Notes: generated by a model not told the origin, from the letters alone. Counted from the stretch's first letter, positions 1-9,421 are shown. The stretch: DNA of 11,210 bases from Gammaproteobacteria bacterium (GCA_020630035.1 JAHDCB010000046.1:1-11210); one strand, 5' to 3'. Numbers and translations are program-made.

Positions 1-115
1 GACGGGTAACGCCGAAACGAATTTTATGTGCCCCAGCTATTACGCCACATCAATTGAATCACACCCTGCTAAACCTTATTGCCCGCCAACCACAATGTCT
101 TACAGAGATACAAAT

Positions 116-1156
116 ATGTCAGAAACACCGCCGCAGCTTCCGTTAACTCCGCAGACTCTGTTGATGGCGCACAGTCTGACGCAGGTCATCATCAGTCTGC
201 ACCAGACGGGTATTCTGCAACAGCTTGAGCAACAGGCACAGGACGTCGCCACCTTAGCCAAAACAGCGGAATTATCAGTGACTGCGATACAACAATGTCT
301 GCCAATTGCTGAAAAGCTCGGGTTAGTCCGACAGGATGGCACCCAAAAATACCATTTAACTGATGCCGCACACTGTCTGCTGCCAGACCATCCAGCCACC
401 ATCATTCCAGCACTGGAGCACGCTGCGCTGGGTTATCCTGCCTGGGGCCAGCTAACCCACAGTCTGCGCACTGGAGCATCTGCCTTTCCCGAAGCCTATG
501 GTGCAGATATCTATGATTATCTCGCGACACATCCGACCGACAATACAGCATTCAGGCAACACATGGCGAATAGTACCCAGGCCTGGCTAAATCCGGCGGT
601 TGGTCGCTACCCGTTCAGCGGACATGTGATTGATCTGGGGGGCAATCAGGGTGACTTCAGCGCACTGTTGCTGCAACATTACCCTGAATTACACAGCACT
701 GTCTTTGATCTGCCTGAGACAGTCGCGCCTGCTGATCAGGTACTCAGCACTGCCGGCGTTGCAGAACGTGGACAGATTGTCGCCGGTAGCTTTTTTGCGC
801 CCGAACAAATTCCCACTCATGGCAGCCACTACTTATTTTCGCGCGTTCTGCTGAACTGGCCAGACGAACAAGTGGTACAGATTCTGCAAAACTGTCGTCA
901 GGCGATGCCAGCTGACAGCAAGTTGGTGATCCTGGAGTTTGTCCAGACCACGCAGGCAGATCTGGGTGCCGACATCGGCAACCTGAACCTGCTGGTCATG
1001 TTTGGCGCCAGGATACGTACCCAGGTTGATTTTGCAGACCTGGTTTCTCAGGCTGGATTTCATTCACCTCGCTGGATACCTGCCTCAGACACACTACCGT
1101 TATATTACCTGGAAGCAAAACCAATGACTGATGACGAGTTGCCAGCCAACACATGA
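116..1156 (+). CDS. SAM-dependent methyltransferase, O-methyltransferase (Methyltransf_2-like) family
   Basis: The 346-residue protein has the layout of the bacterial/plant O-methyltransferase family. An N-terminal helical, winged-helix-like region (about 1-110) precedes a Rossmann methyltransferase domain. The SAM-binding glycine motif is DLGGNQGD at 173-180, with an acidic FDLPE strand end about 30 residues later. In typical members a motif like LHDWPDE carries the catalytic histidine. Here the matching segment is LLNWPDE (245-251), with Leu246 at the histidine position, so ordinary O-methyl transfer is doubtful. The substrate is unknown. I chose ATG 116 because the reading frame upstream (from ATG 26 or 95) is low-complexity and not family-like, and a weak purine stretch (AGAGA) lies just ahead of it. 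Its TGA overlaps the glnS start as ATGA, which suggests translational coupling. The fold is confident, the function is not. Confidence 0.8.
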   Translation: MSETPPQLPLTPQTLLMAHSLTQVIISLHQTGILQQLEQQAQDVATLAKTAELSVTAIQQCLPIAEKLGLVRQDGTQKYHLTDAAHCLLPDHPATIIPALEHAALGYPAWGQLTHSLRTGASAFPEAYGADIYDYLATHPTDNTAFRQHMANSTQAWLNPAVGRYPFSGHVIDLGGNQGDFSALLLQHYPELHSTVFDLPETVAPADQVLSTAGVAERGQIVAGSFFAPEQIPTHGSHYLFSRVLLNWPDEQVVQILQNCRQAMPADSKLVILEFVQTTQADLGADIGNLNLLVMFGARIRTQVDFADLVSQAGFHSPRWIPASDTLPLYYLEAKPMTDDELPANT

Positions 1157-2805
1157 GCGAGACACAACATCATTTTATCCACCAGCGCATAGAACATGAC
1201 CTGGCAAGTGGCAAGCATCAACAAATCTGTACCCGTTTTCCACCCGAACCGAACGGCTATTTACATCTTGGGCATGCGAAATCGATTGTGCTCAACTTCG
1301 GCATCGGACAGGACTATGCCGGCTGGACCAACCTGCGATTCGACGATACCAATCCAGCGAAAGAAGATGCCGCCTATGTTGCCGCAATCCAGCAGGATGT
1401 CCGTTGGCTGGGCTATACCTGGCACGCACAACATTTTGCGTCAGATTATTTCGAGGCACTGTACGACTATGCGGTACAGCTCATCCGGCGCGGCCAGGCA
1501 TATGTGTGCGACCTGAATGCAGAACAGGTACGAGCACATCGTGGTAGTCTGACTGAGCCTGGTACAGACAGTCCGTATCGTAACCGCAGCATTGCGGAGA
1601 ATCTGGATCTGTTCGCCCGGATGCGCGCCGGAGAATATCCGGATGGCAGCCGGACGTTACGTGCCAGGATTGATATGGCTGCGCCCAATATCAATTTACG
1701 CGACCCGACCCTGTATCGTATCCGGCATGGACTGGTGCACCACCAGACCGGCGAGGCCTGGTGCATTTATCCGCTGTATGACTATACCCACCCGATCTCA
1801 GATGCGTTGGAAGGTATCACGCACTCTTTGTGCACCCTGGAATTTGCTGACCATCGTCCGTTATACGACTGGATTCTGGACAACCTCGACTTTGATCCAC
1901 GCCCGCAACAGATCGAATTTGCGCGTCTGAACCTGAGCTATACCGTTCTGAGTAAACGCAAGCTGACCCGGTTGGTCGCAGAGGGCCATGTGAGTGGCTG
2001 GGACGACCCTCGCCTGCCGACCCTGGCCGGACTGCGTCGGCGCGGCTATCCGGCCAGCGCGATCCGTGAGTTTTGTCATCGTATCGGTGTCACCCGGGCG
2101 GACAGCCTGGTCGAGATGGCGATGCTGGAAAGTGCCGCCCGGGATGAGCTGGATCAGACGGCTCCCAGACGGATGGCGGTACTGAATCCACTGAAGGTGG
2201 TAATCACTAATTATCCGGCAGACCAGACTGAAGCACTGACCGCACCGAATCATCCGAAGCGGGACGATCTGGGCGCACGGACGTTAACCTTCAGCCGCGA
2301 ACTGTATATTGATCAGGCAGATTTTCGCGCAACGGCGAACAAAAAATACAAGCGCCTGGTACTGGGTGGTGAGGTGCGGCTACGCCATGCGTATGTGATT
2401 CGTGCCGAGAAAATTATCCGGGATGAGACAGATCAGATTGTTGCATTACATGCCACTTACGACCCAGACACACTAGGCAAAAACCCAGAAGGACGTAAGG
2501 TGCGCGGGGTGATCCAATGGGTTGCTGCCGCTACAGCTGTGCCAGCAGAAGTCCGCCTGTACGACCGGTTGTTTCAGGTAGCGGAACCCGGAAAAACGGC
2601 AGACCTGATCAATGACCTGAACCCAGGCTCACTACAGATCAGGCCAGATGCCATGCTGGAAGCCAGCCTGGCGCAGGCAGACACAGCAACACCCTGCCAG
2701 TTTGAACGCGAAGGCTACTTCTGTCGGGATATCACAGATACCGCAGATGGCAGACCAATCTACAATCGTACCGTCAGCCTGCGGGATACCTGGCAAAACA
2801 TCTGA
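1153..2805 (+). CDS. glnS: Glutaminyl-tRNA synthetase
   Basis: This cytoplasmic class I aminoacyl-tRNA synthetase charges tRNA-Gln with glutamine using ATP. The 550 residues are close to the roughly 554 of the E. coli enzyme, so it is full length. The class I signatures are clear: RFPPEPNGYLHLGHAKS near residues 28-44, with HLGH (38-41) as the HIGH motif, and VLSKRK (265-270) as the KMSKS loop. The PEPNG segment is typical of the GlnRS/GluRS subgroup. The C-terminal third (about 340-550) matches the two beta-barrel anticodon-binding domains of GlnRS, and features such as FEREGYFCRD near the end favour GlnRS over GluRS. The start codon lies inside the stop of the upstream methyltransferase gene (ATGA). 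Presence of GlnRS implies direct charging of tRNA-Gln in this organism. Confidence 0.97.
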   Translation: MSETQHHFIHQRIEHDLASGKHQQICTRFPPEPNGYLHLGHAKSIVLNFGIGQDYAGWTNLRFDDTNPAKEDAAYVAAIQQDVRWLGYTWHAQHFASDYFEALYDYAVQLIRRGQAYVCDLNAEQVRAHRGSLTEPGTDSPYRNRSIAENLDLFARMRAGEYPDGSRTLRARIDMAAPNINLRDPTLYRIRHGLVHHQTGEAWCIYPLYDYTHPISDALEGITHSLCTLEFADHRPLYDWILDNLDFDPRPQQIEFARLNLSYTVLSKRKLTRLVAEGHVSGWDDPRLPTLAGLRRRGYPASAIREFCHRIGVTRADSLVEMAMLESAARDELDQTAPRRMAVLNPLKVVITNYPADQTEALTAPNHPKRDDLGARTLTFSRELYIDQADFRATANKKYKRLVLGGEVRLRHAYVIRAEKIIRDETDQIVALHATYDPDTLGKNPEGRKVRGVIQWVAAATAVPAEVRLYDRLFQVAEPGKTADLINDLNPGSLQIRPDAMLEASLAQADTATPCQFEREGYFCRDITDTADGRPIYNRTVSLRDTWQNI

Positions 2806-2838
2806 ATAACAGCATGACACACCGGAGCAACAACCTGC

Positions 2839-3459
2839 ATGGGACGATCTGACAGCAGCCGACGCTGGTTGCAGCGTCAGGCACAAGACACCTATGTGCA
2901 ACGTGCTCAACAGGCAGGGTACCGTTCACGTGCGGCCTATAAGCTGTTGCAGCTGCAAGAAAAAGACCGTTTTTTACGCCCTGGGCAGACGATTGTTGAC
3001 TTGGGTGCAGCTCCCGGTGGCTGGTTACAGGTGGCTGCGAAGATCATCGGCACCAGTGGTACGTTGATCGGGCTGGACCAGCTGCCAATCGACCCGATCC
3101 CGGGTGCAACCCTGATTCAGGGCGATTTTCATACTGCAGAAACTATGCAACAACTGACTGCTGCCCTGGCCGGGCAGTCGCTCGACCTTGTAATCTCCGA
3201 TATGGCCCCCAATATAAGCGGCGTATCGGCGGTGGATCAGCCGCGCGCGATGTACCTGTGTGAGCTGGCGCTGGATTTCTGCCAGCAACACCTGGCTCCA
3301 GGTGGCAGTATGGTCATCAAACTGTTTCAGGGCGAAGGATTCGATGCCTTGCTGCAAGCCACACGCAGCTGTTTTCGCCAGATCAAACTGCGTAAACCCG
3401 ATGCTTCCCGCGCCCGCAGTCGCGAACTTTATCTCGTAGCCAAAGATTATTATGTCTGA
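2839..3459 (+). CDS. rlmE: 23S rRNA 2'-O-methyltransferase RlmE (FtsJ/RrmJ)
   Basis: The family methylates the 2'-OH of U2552 in the 23S rRNA A-loop at a late step of 50S assembly. The 206-residue protein is of normal size. The SAM motif is VDLGAAPGGW (53-62). The catalytic K-D-K-E tetrad is visible as Lys35 (in RSRAAYKL), Asp121 (ISDMAPN), Lys161 (VIKLFQG) and Glu196 (SRELYLVA), each three residues below its E. coli position. A GGAG lies 11 bases before ATG 2839. The gene lies 33 bases after glnS and 33 bases before ftsH; rlmE-ftsH adjacency is conserved in enterobacteria, where the pair is heat-shock regulated. I see no convincing heat-shock promoter here. Confidence 0.97.
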   Translation: MGRSDSSRRWLQRQAQDTYVQRAQQAGYRSRAAYKLLQLQEKDRFLRPGQTIVDLGAAPGGWLQVAAKIIGTSGTLIGLDQLPIDPIPGATLIQGDFHTAETMQQLTAALAGQSLDLVISDMAPNISGVSAVDQPRAMYLCELALDFCQQHLAPGGSMVIKLFQGEGFDALLQATRSCFRQIKLRKPDASRARSRELYLVAKDYYV

Positions 3460-3492
3460 TACATACAGCCTTCCGGACCGGAGTAAACTGAC

Positions 3493-5387
<1,895 letters not shown>

Positions 5388-5388
<1 letters not shown>

Positions 5389-6212
5389 TGCCCGCCATGT
5401 CTGCTGGCCTGGACTGGTCAGAGCCCCGGATTATGGGGATCCTGAATGTGACCCCGGACTCATTTTCCGACGGTGGTCATTACACAGATCTGACCGCCGC
5501 CCTGCGTCACGCCGATGCCATGACAACCGCAGGTGCAACCCTGATCGACGTTGGTGGCGAATCGACCCGGCCGGGGGCTGAGCCGGTACCCGTGCAACAG
5601 GAGTTGGACCGGGTCATCCCGGTGATTGAAGCCATCGCCGCCCGACTCCCGGTGATGATCTCAATTGACACCAGCAAGGCAGCCGTCATGCGTGCAGCCA
5701 TACAGGCCGGTGCCAGTCTGATCAATGATGTGAATGCCCTGCAGGGCGAACAAGCGCAGGAAACTGCTCTGGCACTCGGCGTACCCGTCTGCCTGATGCA
5801 TAAACAAGGTGAACCTGCCAACATGCAGCACCAGCCGCACTATACGGATGTGGTGCAGGAAGTCCGTACCTTTTTGCACACCCGGGCACAACCGTTACTG
5901 GCAGCCGGAATGCCACCACACCAGATTCTGCTGGATCCCGGCATCGGGTTCGGCAAGACACTGGCACATAACCTGACACTATTGCGTGAATTATCCACCT
6001 TTACGCAGCTCGGACATCCGGTTTTAATTGGCATCTCGCGCAAATCCATGCTCGGAACCATCACCGGACGAACCACAACAGATCGCGTCGCCGCCAGCGT
6101 CGTCGCCGCAGTTCTGGCGCTACAACAAGGTGCCAACATTCTGCGTGTACACGATGTCGGTCCGACAGCGGATGCCATCAAGGTCTGGTCGGCCATACAG
6201 CAGGGAAGCTAA
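5388..6212 (+). CDS. folP: Dihydropteroate synthase
   Basis: The enzyme condenses p-aminobenzoate with 6-hydroxymethyl-dihydropterin pyrophosphate to give dihydropteroate in folate synthesis, and the family is the sulfonamide target. The 274 residues form one TIM barrel with all signature loops: MGILNVTPDSFSDGG (16-30, Asn20 the metal-side residue), DVGGESTRPGA (54-64), IDTSK (93-97), NDVNA (113-117), LDPGIGFGKT (182-191), GISRKS (215-220) and the final RVHDV (253-257). ATG 5388 forms TGATG with the ftsH stop; ATG 5397 is a possible alternative giving three fewer residues. The end overlaps glmM by one base (TAATG). The ftsH-folP-glmM order matches E. coli. Confidence 0.97.
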
Positions 6213-7540
6213 TGTCAAGACAACACTTTGGTACCGATGGTGTGCGGGGCACTGTCGGACAAGCACCCATCACACCCGATTTCATGCAGCACCTGGGCTG
6301 GGCGATTGGACAACAGGTCGGTATCGGCAGCCAGGTTATTCTGGGACAGGATACGCGGTGCTCCGGCGACATGATCGCCGCCGCCCTGCAGACCGGACTG
6401 ACCGCCGCTGGTGCACACGTGCAGATGCTCGGTTGTCTGCCCACCGCAGGCGTCGCCTGGCTGACCAGAACACAACAGGCCGCTGCCGGGGTTGCCATCA
6501 CGGCATCACATAATCCGTATCCGGATAACGGCGTCAAAATTTTTTCTGCCAGCGGAGACAAGCTGCCGGATACAGCAGAAGCTGCGATCAGTGCCTGGCT
6601 GGAACAACCTATACAACTCGCACCCACGCACCAACTGGGACAGATCAGCCACTGTACAGATGCTGCTGCCCGTTATGCCAGCTTCTGCCAGGCCAGCATC
6701 CCGGTAAGACTGGACGGGCTCCGCATTGTGCTGGACTGTGCTCACGGCGCAGCCTATCAGATCGCACCCGAGGTACTCAGTGCCCTCGGTGCAGATGTGA
6801 TCACCCTTGGCACAGCACCTGATGGCAACAACATCAACGATCAGGTTGGTGCCACCCATCCGGAAACCTTATGTACCGCTGTACGACAACACCAGGCCGA
6901 TGTCGGGATCACCCTGGACGGCGATAGTGACCGGGTGCTGATGGCAGACGCACAGGGCCAACTCTGCGATGGCGATGCAATTCTGTACCTGCTTGCACGC
7001 GCCTACCAGCGCCGGCAGCGACTCAGCGGCAACCTGGTCGGCACCGTCATGACCAACATGGGGCTGGAAGTCGCGCTGCGTAACCAGGGTATCGGCCTGA
7101 CGCGCACTCAGGTCGGAGACCGATACATCCTGGAACACCTGATTGCCCAGGGCTGGAACCTGGGTGGTGAACCTTCCGGACACATCATCTGTCGCGATCA
7201 AACAACCACCGGCGACGGCATCATTGCTGCACTGCAAGTACTCGCTGAGATGCAGGCGACGGGCAAAAACCTCGCTGAACTGATCGACTACACGCCCTAC
7301 CCACAACAACTGAAAAATGTTCGCCTGGGCACAGCAGACCCTGCAATCATGCTGGCACAGATAAAACCAGCCATTGCCGTCGCAGAACAGGCACTGGGTG
7401 CCGAGGGTCGCGTCCTGCTACGTGCATCCGGCACCGAGCCATTGCTACGCGTCATGGTCGAAGGCCAGGATGCCACCCAGGTCGAGCACTGGGTAAACAA
7501 CTTGGCTGAACAGATTCAGCAATTGGTTACCTCGGACTGA
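6212..7540 (+). CDS. glmM: Phosphoglucosamine mutase
   Basis: GlmM interconverts glucosamine-6-phosphate and glucosamine-1-phosphate on the route to UDP-GlcNAc, the precursor of peptidoglycan and lipid A. The 442 residues match the usual 445 or so. The alpha-D-phosphohexomutase landmarks are all present: FGTDGVRG near the N-terminus (6-13), the phosphoserine loop TASHNP with Ser99, the metal loop DGDSDR (236-241), the sugar-binding loop GEPSGH (319-324) and the C-terminal phosphate-binding RASGTEP (404-410). The start overlaps the folP stop by one base. Instead of secG, which follows glmM in E. coli, the next gene is ybaB, 32 bases away, with no terminator-like hairpin in between. Confidence 0.97.
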   Translation: MSRQHFGTDGVRGTVGQAPITPDFMQHLGWAIGQQVGIGSQVILGQDTRCSGDMIAAALQTGLTAAGAHVQMLGCLPTAGVAWLTRTQQAAAGVAITASHNPYPDNGVKIFSASGDKLPDTAEAAISAWLEQPIQLAPTHQLGQISHCTDAAARYASFCQASIPVRLDGLRIVLDCAHGAAYQIAPEVLSALGADVITLGTAPDGNNINDQVGATHPETLCTAVRQHQADVGITLDGDSDRVLMADAQGQLCDGDAILYLLARAYQRRQRLSGNLVGTVMTNMGLEVALRNQGIGLTRTQVGDRYILEHLIAQGWNLGGEPSGHIICRDQTTTGDGIIAALQVLAEMQATGKNLAELIDYTPYPQQLKNVRLGTADPAIMLAQIKPAIAVAEQALGAEGRVLLRASGTEPLLRVMVEGQDATQVEHWVNNLAEQIQQLVTSD

Positions 7541-7572
7541 TTACACCATCACCACCAGAGAGCAACGAACTT

Positions 7573-7896
7573 ATGAAAGCTGGACTCGGCAACATCATGC
7601 AACAAGCGCAGAAAATGCAGGCAGAGCTGAAAAAGGCCCAGGCTGAACTGGCACAGACTGAAATAGAAGGCCAGGCCGGTGGCGGGATGGTGAGTATCAT
7701 CATGAACGGACGACACGAAGTTTGTCAGGTACATATTGACGATGCCGTGCTGGATGACAAAGAGATGCTGGAAGACTTAGTCGCTGCCGCGATGAATGAT
7801 GCGGTGCATAAGCTGGAAGATACCACCAGCGAACAGATGTCACAGGTCACTTCCGGGCTGGAACTGCCTGCCGGACTGAAATTTCCATTCTCCTGA
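7573..7896 (+). CDS. ybaB: YbaB/EbfC family nucleoid-associated protein
   Basis: This small DNA-binding protein acts as a dimer whose helices grip DNA like tweezers and is linked to nucleoid structure and recombination. The 107 residues are close to the 109 of E. coli YbaB. The N-terminus is a long amphipathic, coiled-coil-prone helix (about 5-35, rich in Q, K, E and A), followed by the family's GGGMVSIIMNGRHEV strand region (about 36-50) and an acidic helical C-terminal half. A weak Shine-Dalgarno (AGAGAG) lies about 10 bases before the ATG. It is followed by recR after 10 bases, the conserved ybaB-recR pair. The usual upstream partner dnaX is absent from the window. Confidence 0.93.
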   Translation: MKAGLGNIMQQAQKMQAELKKAQAELAQTEIEGQAGGGMVSIIMNGRHEVCQVHIDDAVLDDKEMLEDLVAAAMNDAVHKLEDTTSEQMSQVTSGLELPAGLKFPFS

Positions 7897-7906
7897 CCTC
7901 CGCTGC

Positions 7907-8509
7907 ATGGCTACCCCGCTGCTGCAACAACTGATTGATGCGTTTCGCTGCCTGCCAGGCATTGGACCGAAATCAGCACAGCGCATGGCGCTGCATATTC
8001 TGGAACGAGACCGCACTGGCGGACAACGACTAGCTGACACACTCACCGCAGCTATTCAGACCATCGGCCATTGTGCAGAATGCCGCACCCTGACCGAACA
8101 ACACCTGTGCACCCTGTGCCAAAATCCGCAACGAGACAAATACACCCTGTGTGTTGTCGAAACACCCGCTGACGTGCTGGCCCTGGAGCAAGCAGCCCAC
8201 TATCAGGGCGGTTATTTCGTACTCGGGGGCCGCCTGTCTCCACTGGACGGTATCGGCCCGCAAGACCTGGGATTAGATACATTACGGCAACGCCTGCAAA
8301 CCAGCACTATTCACGAACTTATCCTGGCCACCACCACCACAGTCGAAGGTGAAGCCACCGCGCACTACATCAGTGAGTTCGCCGCCAACTACGACTGCCG
8401 TATCACCCGCATCGCCCACGGGGTACCACTCGGAGGCGAGCTGGAATATATCGACAGCGGCACTCTCGCCCATGCATTCGCCGGGCGTTACCCCATCCTG
8501 CCACAATAA
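7907..8509 (+). CDS. recR: Recombination protein RecR
   Basis: RecR works with RecF and RecO to load RecA at single-strand gaps. The 200 residues give the full family layout: helix-hairpin-helix segment with CLPGIGPKSAQRMA (15-28), four-cysteine zinc site Cys56, Cys59, Cys68 and Cys71, a Toprim domain beginning LCVVETPADV (81-90) and containing the TTTVEGEAT loop, and the C-terminal RIAHGVPLGGELEYID segment that ends the Toprim fold. No clear Shine-Dalgarno precedes ATG 7907, which lies 10 bases after the ybaB stop, so translation is probably coupled to ybaB. The start is supported by alignment with E. coli RecR from memory. The 115 bases that follow hold no obvious terminator. Confidence 0.97.
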   Translation: MATPLLQQLIDAFRCLPGIGPKSAQRMALHILERDRTGGQRLADTLTAAIQTIGHCAECRTLTEQHLCTLCQNPQRDKYTLCVVETPADVLALEQAAHYQGGYFVLGGRLSPLDGIGPQDLGLDTLRQRLQTSTIHELILATTTTVEGEATAHYISEFAANYDCRITRIAHGVPLGGELEYIDSGTLAHAFAGRYPILPQ

Positions 8510-8590
8510 CCTACCCTTGTTCAGGCCTGCCAGCCTACCCCATCTCACACCAAATCAACTCTTGCCATCGCAACTAATTTGTAGCAACAT

Positions 8591-8620
8591 ACCTCCAAAC
8601 ACAACCTGTCCACAGGAGGT
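8591..8620 (+). promoter_or_regulatory. Antitoxin leader: strong Shine-Dalgarno with its own complement upstream
   Basis: AGGAGG (8614-8619), 5 bases before ATG 8625, is the strongest ribosome binding site in the window and fixes the antitoxin start. ACCTCC at 8591-8596 is the exact complement of GGAGGT at 8615-8620, and a second, overlapping inverted repeat CCTGT-CC-ACAGG occupies 8605-8616. Either hairpin would bury part of the Shine-Dalgarno; the two are mutually exclusive. The shorter palindrome could alternatively be an operator for the antitoxin, as autoregulation is common in this class. The pairing is seen; the regulatory role is inferred. Confidence 0.5.
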
Positions 8621-8624
8621 TCCC

Positions 8625-8882
8625 ATGACCCATATTTCCAGTCGCGACTTTAACCAGGATGTCAGCCATGCAAAACGGGCTGCATTGTCTGCACCCGTGA
8701 TCATTACTGACCGGGGCAAACCAGCACATGTCCTGCTCAACTTTCAGGACTACGAAAAAATGCTGGCAAGCCAGCCTCGTATCACTGACCTGATCAGTAT
8801 GCCTGAGACCGACGACATAGAATTTGAGCCACCCAAGGCACAAAGTCTGTATCAGACTCACAATTTCAATGGGCACCTCTAA
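8625..8882 (+). CDS. Phd/YefM-family antitoxin of a type II toxin-antitoxin pair
   Basis: The 85-residue protein has the Phd/YefM pattern: the N-terminal DNA-binding part SSRDFNQDVSHAKRAA followed by PVIITDRGKPAHVLLNFQDYEKM (about 5-47), then a flexible toxin-binding tail with TDLISMPETDDIEFEPP. It should repress its own promoter as a dimer and wrap the partner toxin with its C-terminal tail. The frame is open further upstream, but that part overlaps recR out of frame and is not family-like; the AGGAGG at 8614-8619 selects ATG 8625. The last residues GHL and the stop codon are encoded by the left end of the repeat element at 8871, so the native C-terminus was probably altered slightly. The partner is the PIN-domain toxin at 8992. 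Confidence 0.9.
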   Translation: MTHISSRDFNQDVSHAKRAALSAPVIITDRGKPAHVLLNFQDYEKMLASQPRITDLISMPETDDIEFEPPKAQSLYQTHNFNGHL

Positions 8883-8989
8883 AAACATGATGAGCGCAGC
8901 AAAGACGAGGCGAAAAGCGCAGTGTACAAAGCGTACATGAGCATTTTTTAACGAAGTATTTGCAAGCGGAATAATTTTTAGAGGTGCCC
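8871..8989. mobile_element. MITE-like palindromic element, 119 bp, with perfect 15-bp terminal inverted repeats
   Basis: GGGCACCTCTAAAAA (8871-8885) is repeated in perfect inverted form as TTTTTAGAGGTGCCC (8975-8989). The interior continues as an imperfect palindrome: GCAAAGAC (8898-8905) can pair with GTATTTGC (8956-8963) allowing one G-U, and near the centre TGTAC and GTACA flank a short loop (about 8923-8937). The whole element could fold as one long hairpin. It has no ORF of its own and is richer in A/T than its surroundings. AAT occurs just before the left end (8868-8870) and AAT again one base after the right end (8991-8993), a possible but weak 3-bp target duplication. Size, terminal repeats and lack of coding capacity fit a miniature inverted-repeat transposable element. 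I cannot name the parent transposon. Confidence 0.75.
8980..8986 (+). promoter_or_regulatory. Toxin Shine-Dalgarno lying inside the element's right terminal repeat
   Basis: AGAGGTG at 8980-8986 matches the Shine-Dalgarno consensus and sits 5 bases before the toxin ATG at 8992. It lies wholly within the right inverted repeat of the 119-bp element. In the folded transcript it would be paired with the left repeat (CACCTCT, 8874-8880), which includes the end of the antitoxin reading frame. Ribosomes finishing the antitoxin could therefore open the toxin's site. Position and pairing are seen; coupling is inferred. Confidence 0.6.
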
Positions 8990-8991
8990 TA

Positions 8992-9411
8992 ATGTATGTC
9001 TTAGATACCAACGTGATCTCTGAATTGCGCAAGATAAAATCCGGTCGTGCGCATGCTGGCGTCGTATATTGGGCCAACCAACTCTCCAACAGCCTGCTAT
9101 TTATCTCAGTTATTACAATCCTGGAAATCAAAACCGGCATTCTGTCACTCGCACGACGCGATACAGAACAAGCTGACAGATTACACCATTGGCTGAAACG
9201 TCAGGTTTTACCCGCATTTGCAGACCGCACCCTGGACATTGATACCGCGATTGCACAACGCTGCGCACACCTGCATGTGCCTGACCGGCGATCAGACCGG
9301 GATGCCCTGATTGCAGCCACCGCCCTGGAGCACGATATGATCGTCGCAACCCGCAACGTGGCTGACTTTGCTACGACCGGTGTTGAACTGGTCAATCCCT
9401 GGGAGTTCTGA
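8992..9411 (+). CDS. vapC: PIN-domain toxin, VapC/FitB-like
   Basis: The 139-residue protein is a PIN-domain ribonuclease, the toxin half of a type II system; characterised relatives cut tRNA or rRNA with Mg2+. The acidic active-site residues are visible: Asp5 in LDTNVISE, Glu45 in ITILEIKTG, Asp104 in RDALIAATAL, and Asp125 in TRNVADF. The start LDTNVISE and the length of 139 resemble FitB. All catalytic positions look intact, so the toxin appears active. It is paired with the Phd/YefM antitoxin but separated from it by 109 bases, nearly all of them the repeat element, whereas such pairs are normally adjacent or overlapping. Its stop is 10 bases before the coq7 start. Confidence 0.92.
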   Translation: MYVLDTNVISELRKIKSGRAHAGVVYWANQLSNSLLFISVITILEIKTGILSLARRDTEQADRLHHWLKRQVLPAFADRTLDIDTAIAQRCAHLHVPDRRSDRDALIAATALEHDMIVATRNVADFATTGVELVNPWEF

Positions 9412-9421
9412 AAACACCTGT

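Noticed and set aside
54..82. Possible sigma-70 promoter TTGAAT-17-TATTGC ahead of the methyltransferase gene
   Set aside because: The match is only 4 of 6 and 3 of 6 to consensus, which is expected by chance in a region this long.
8349..8624. Upstream in-frame extension of the antitoxin, overlapping recR
   Set aside because: The extension is a shifted-frame reading of recR with proline/serine/threonine-rich composition; the AGGAGG before ATG 8625 and the family N-terminus fix the real start.
8871..8989. CRISPR array or attachment site at the toxin-antitoxin junction
   Set aside because: There are only two repeat arms and they are inverted, not direct, with no spacer series and no integrase nearby.
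9368..9421. Longer coq7 starting at ATG 9368
   Set aside because: The added 18 residues overlap the toxin gene in another frame and do not resemble a Coq7 N-terminus.
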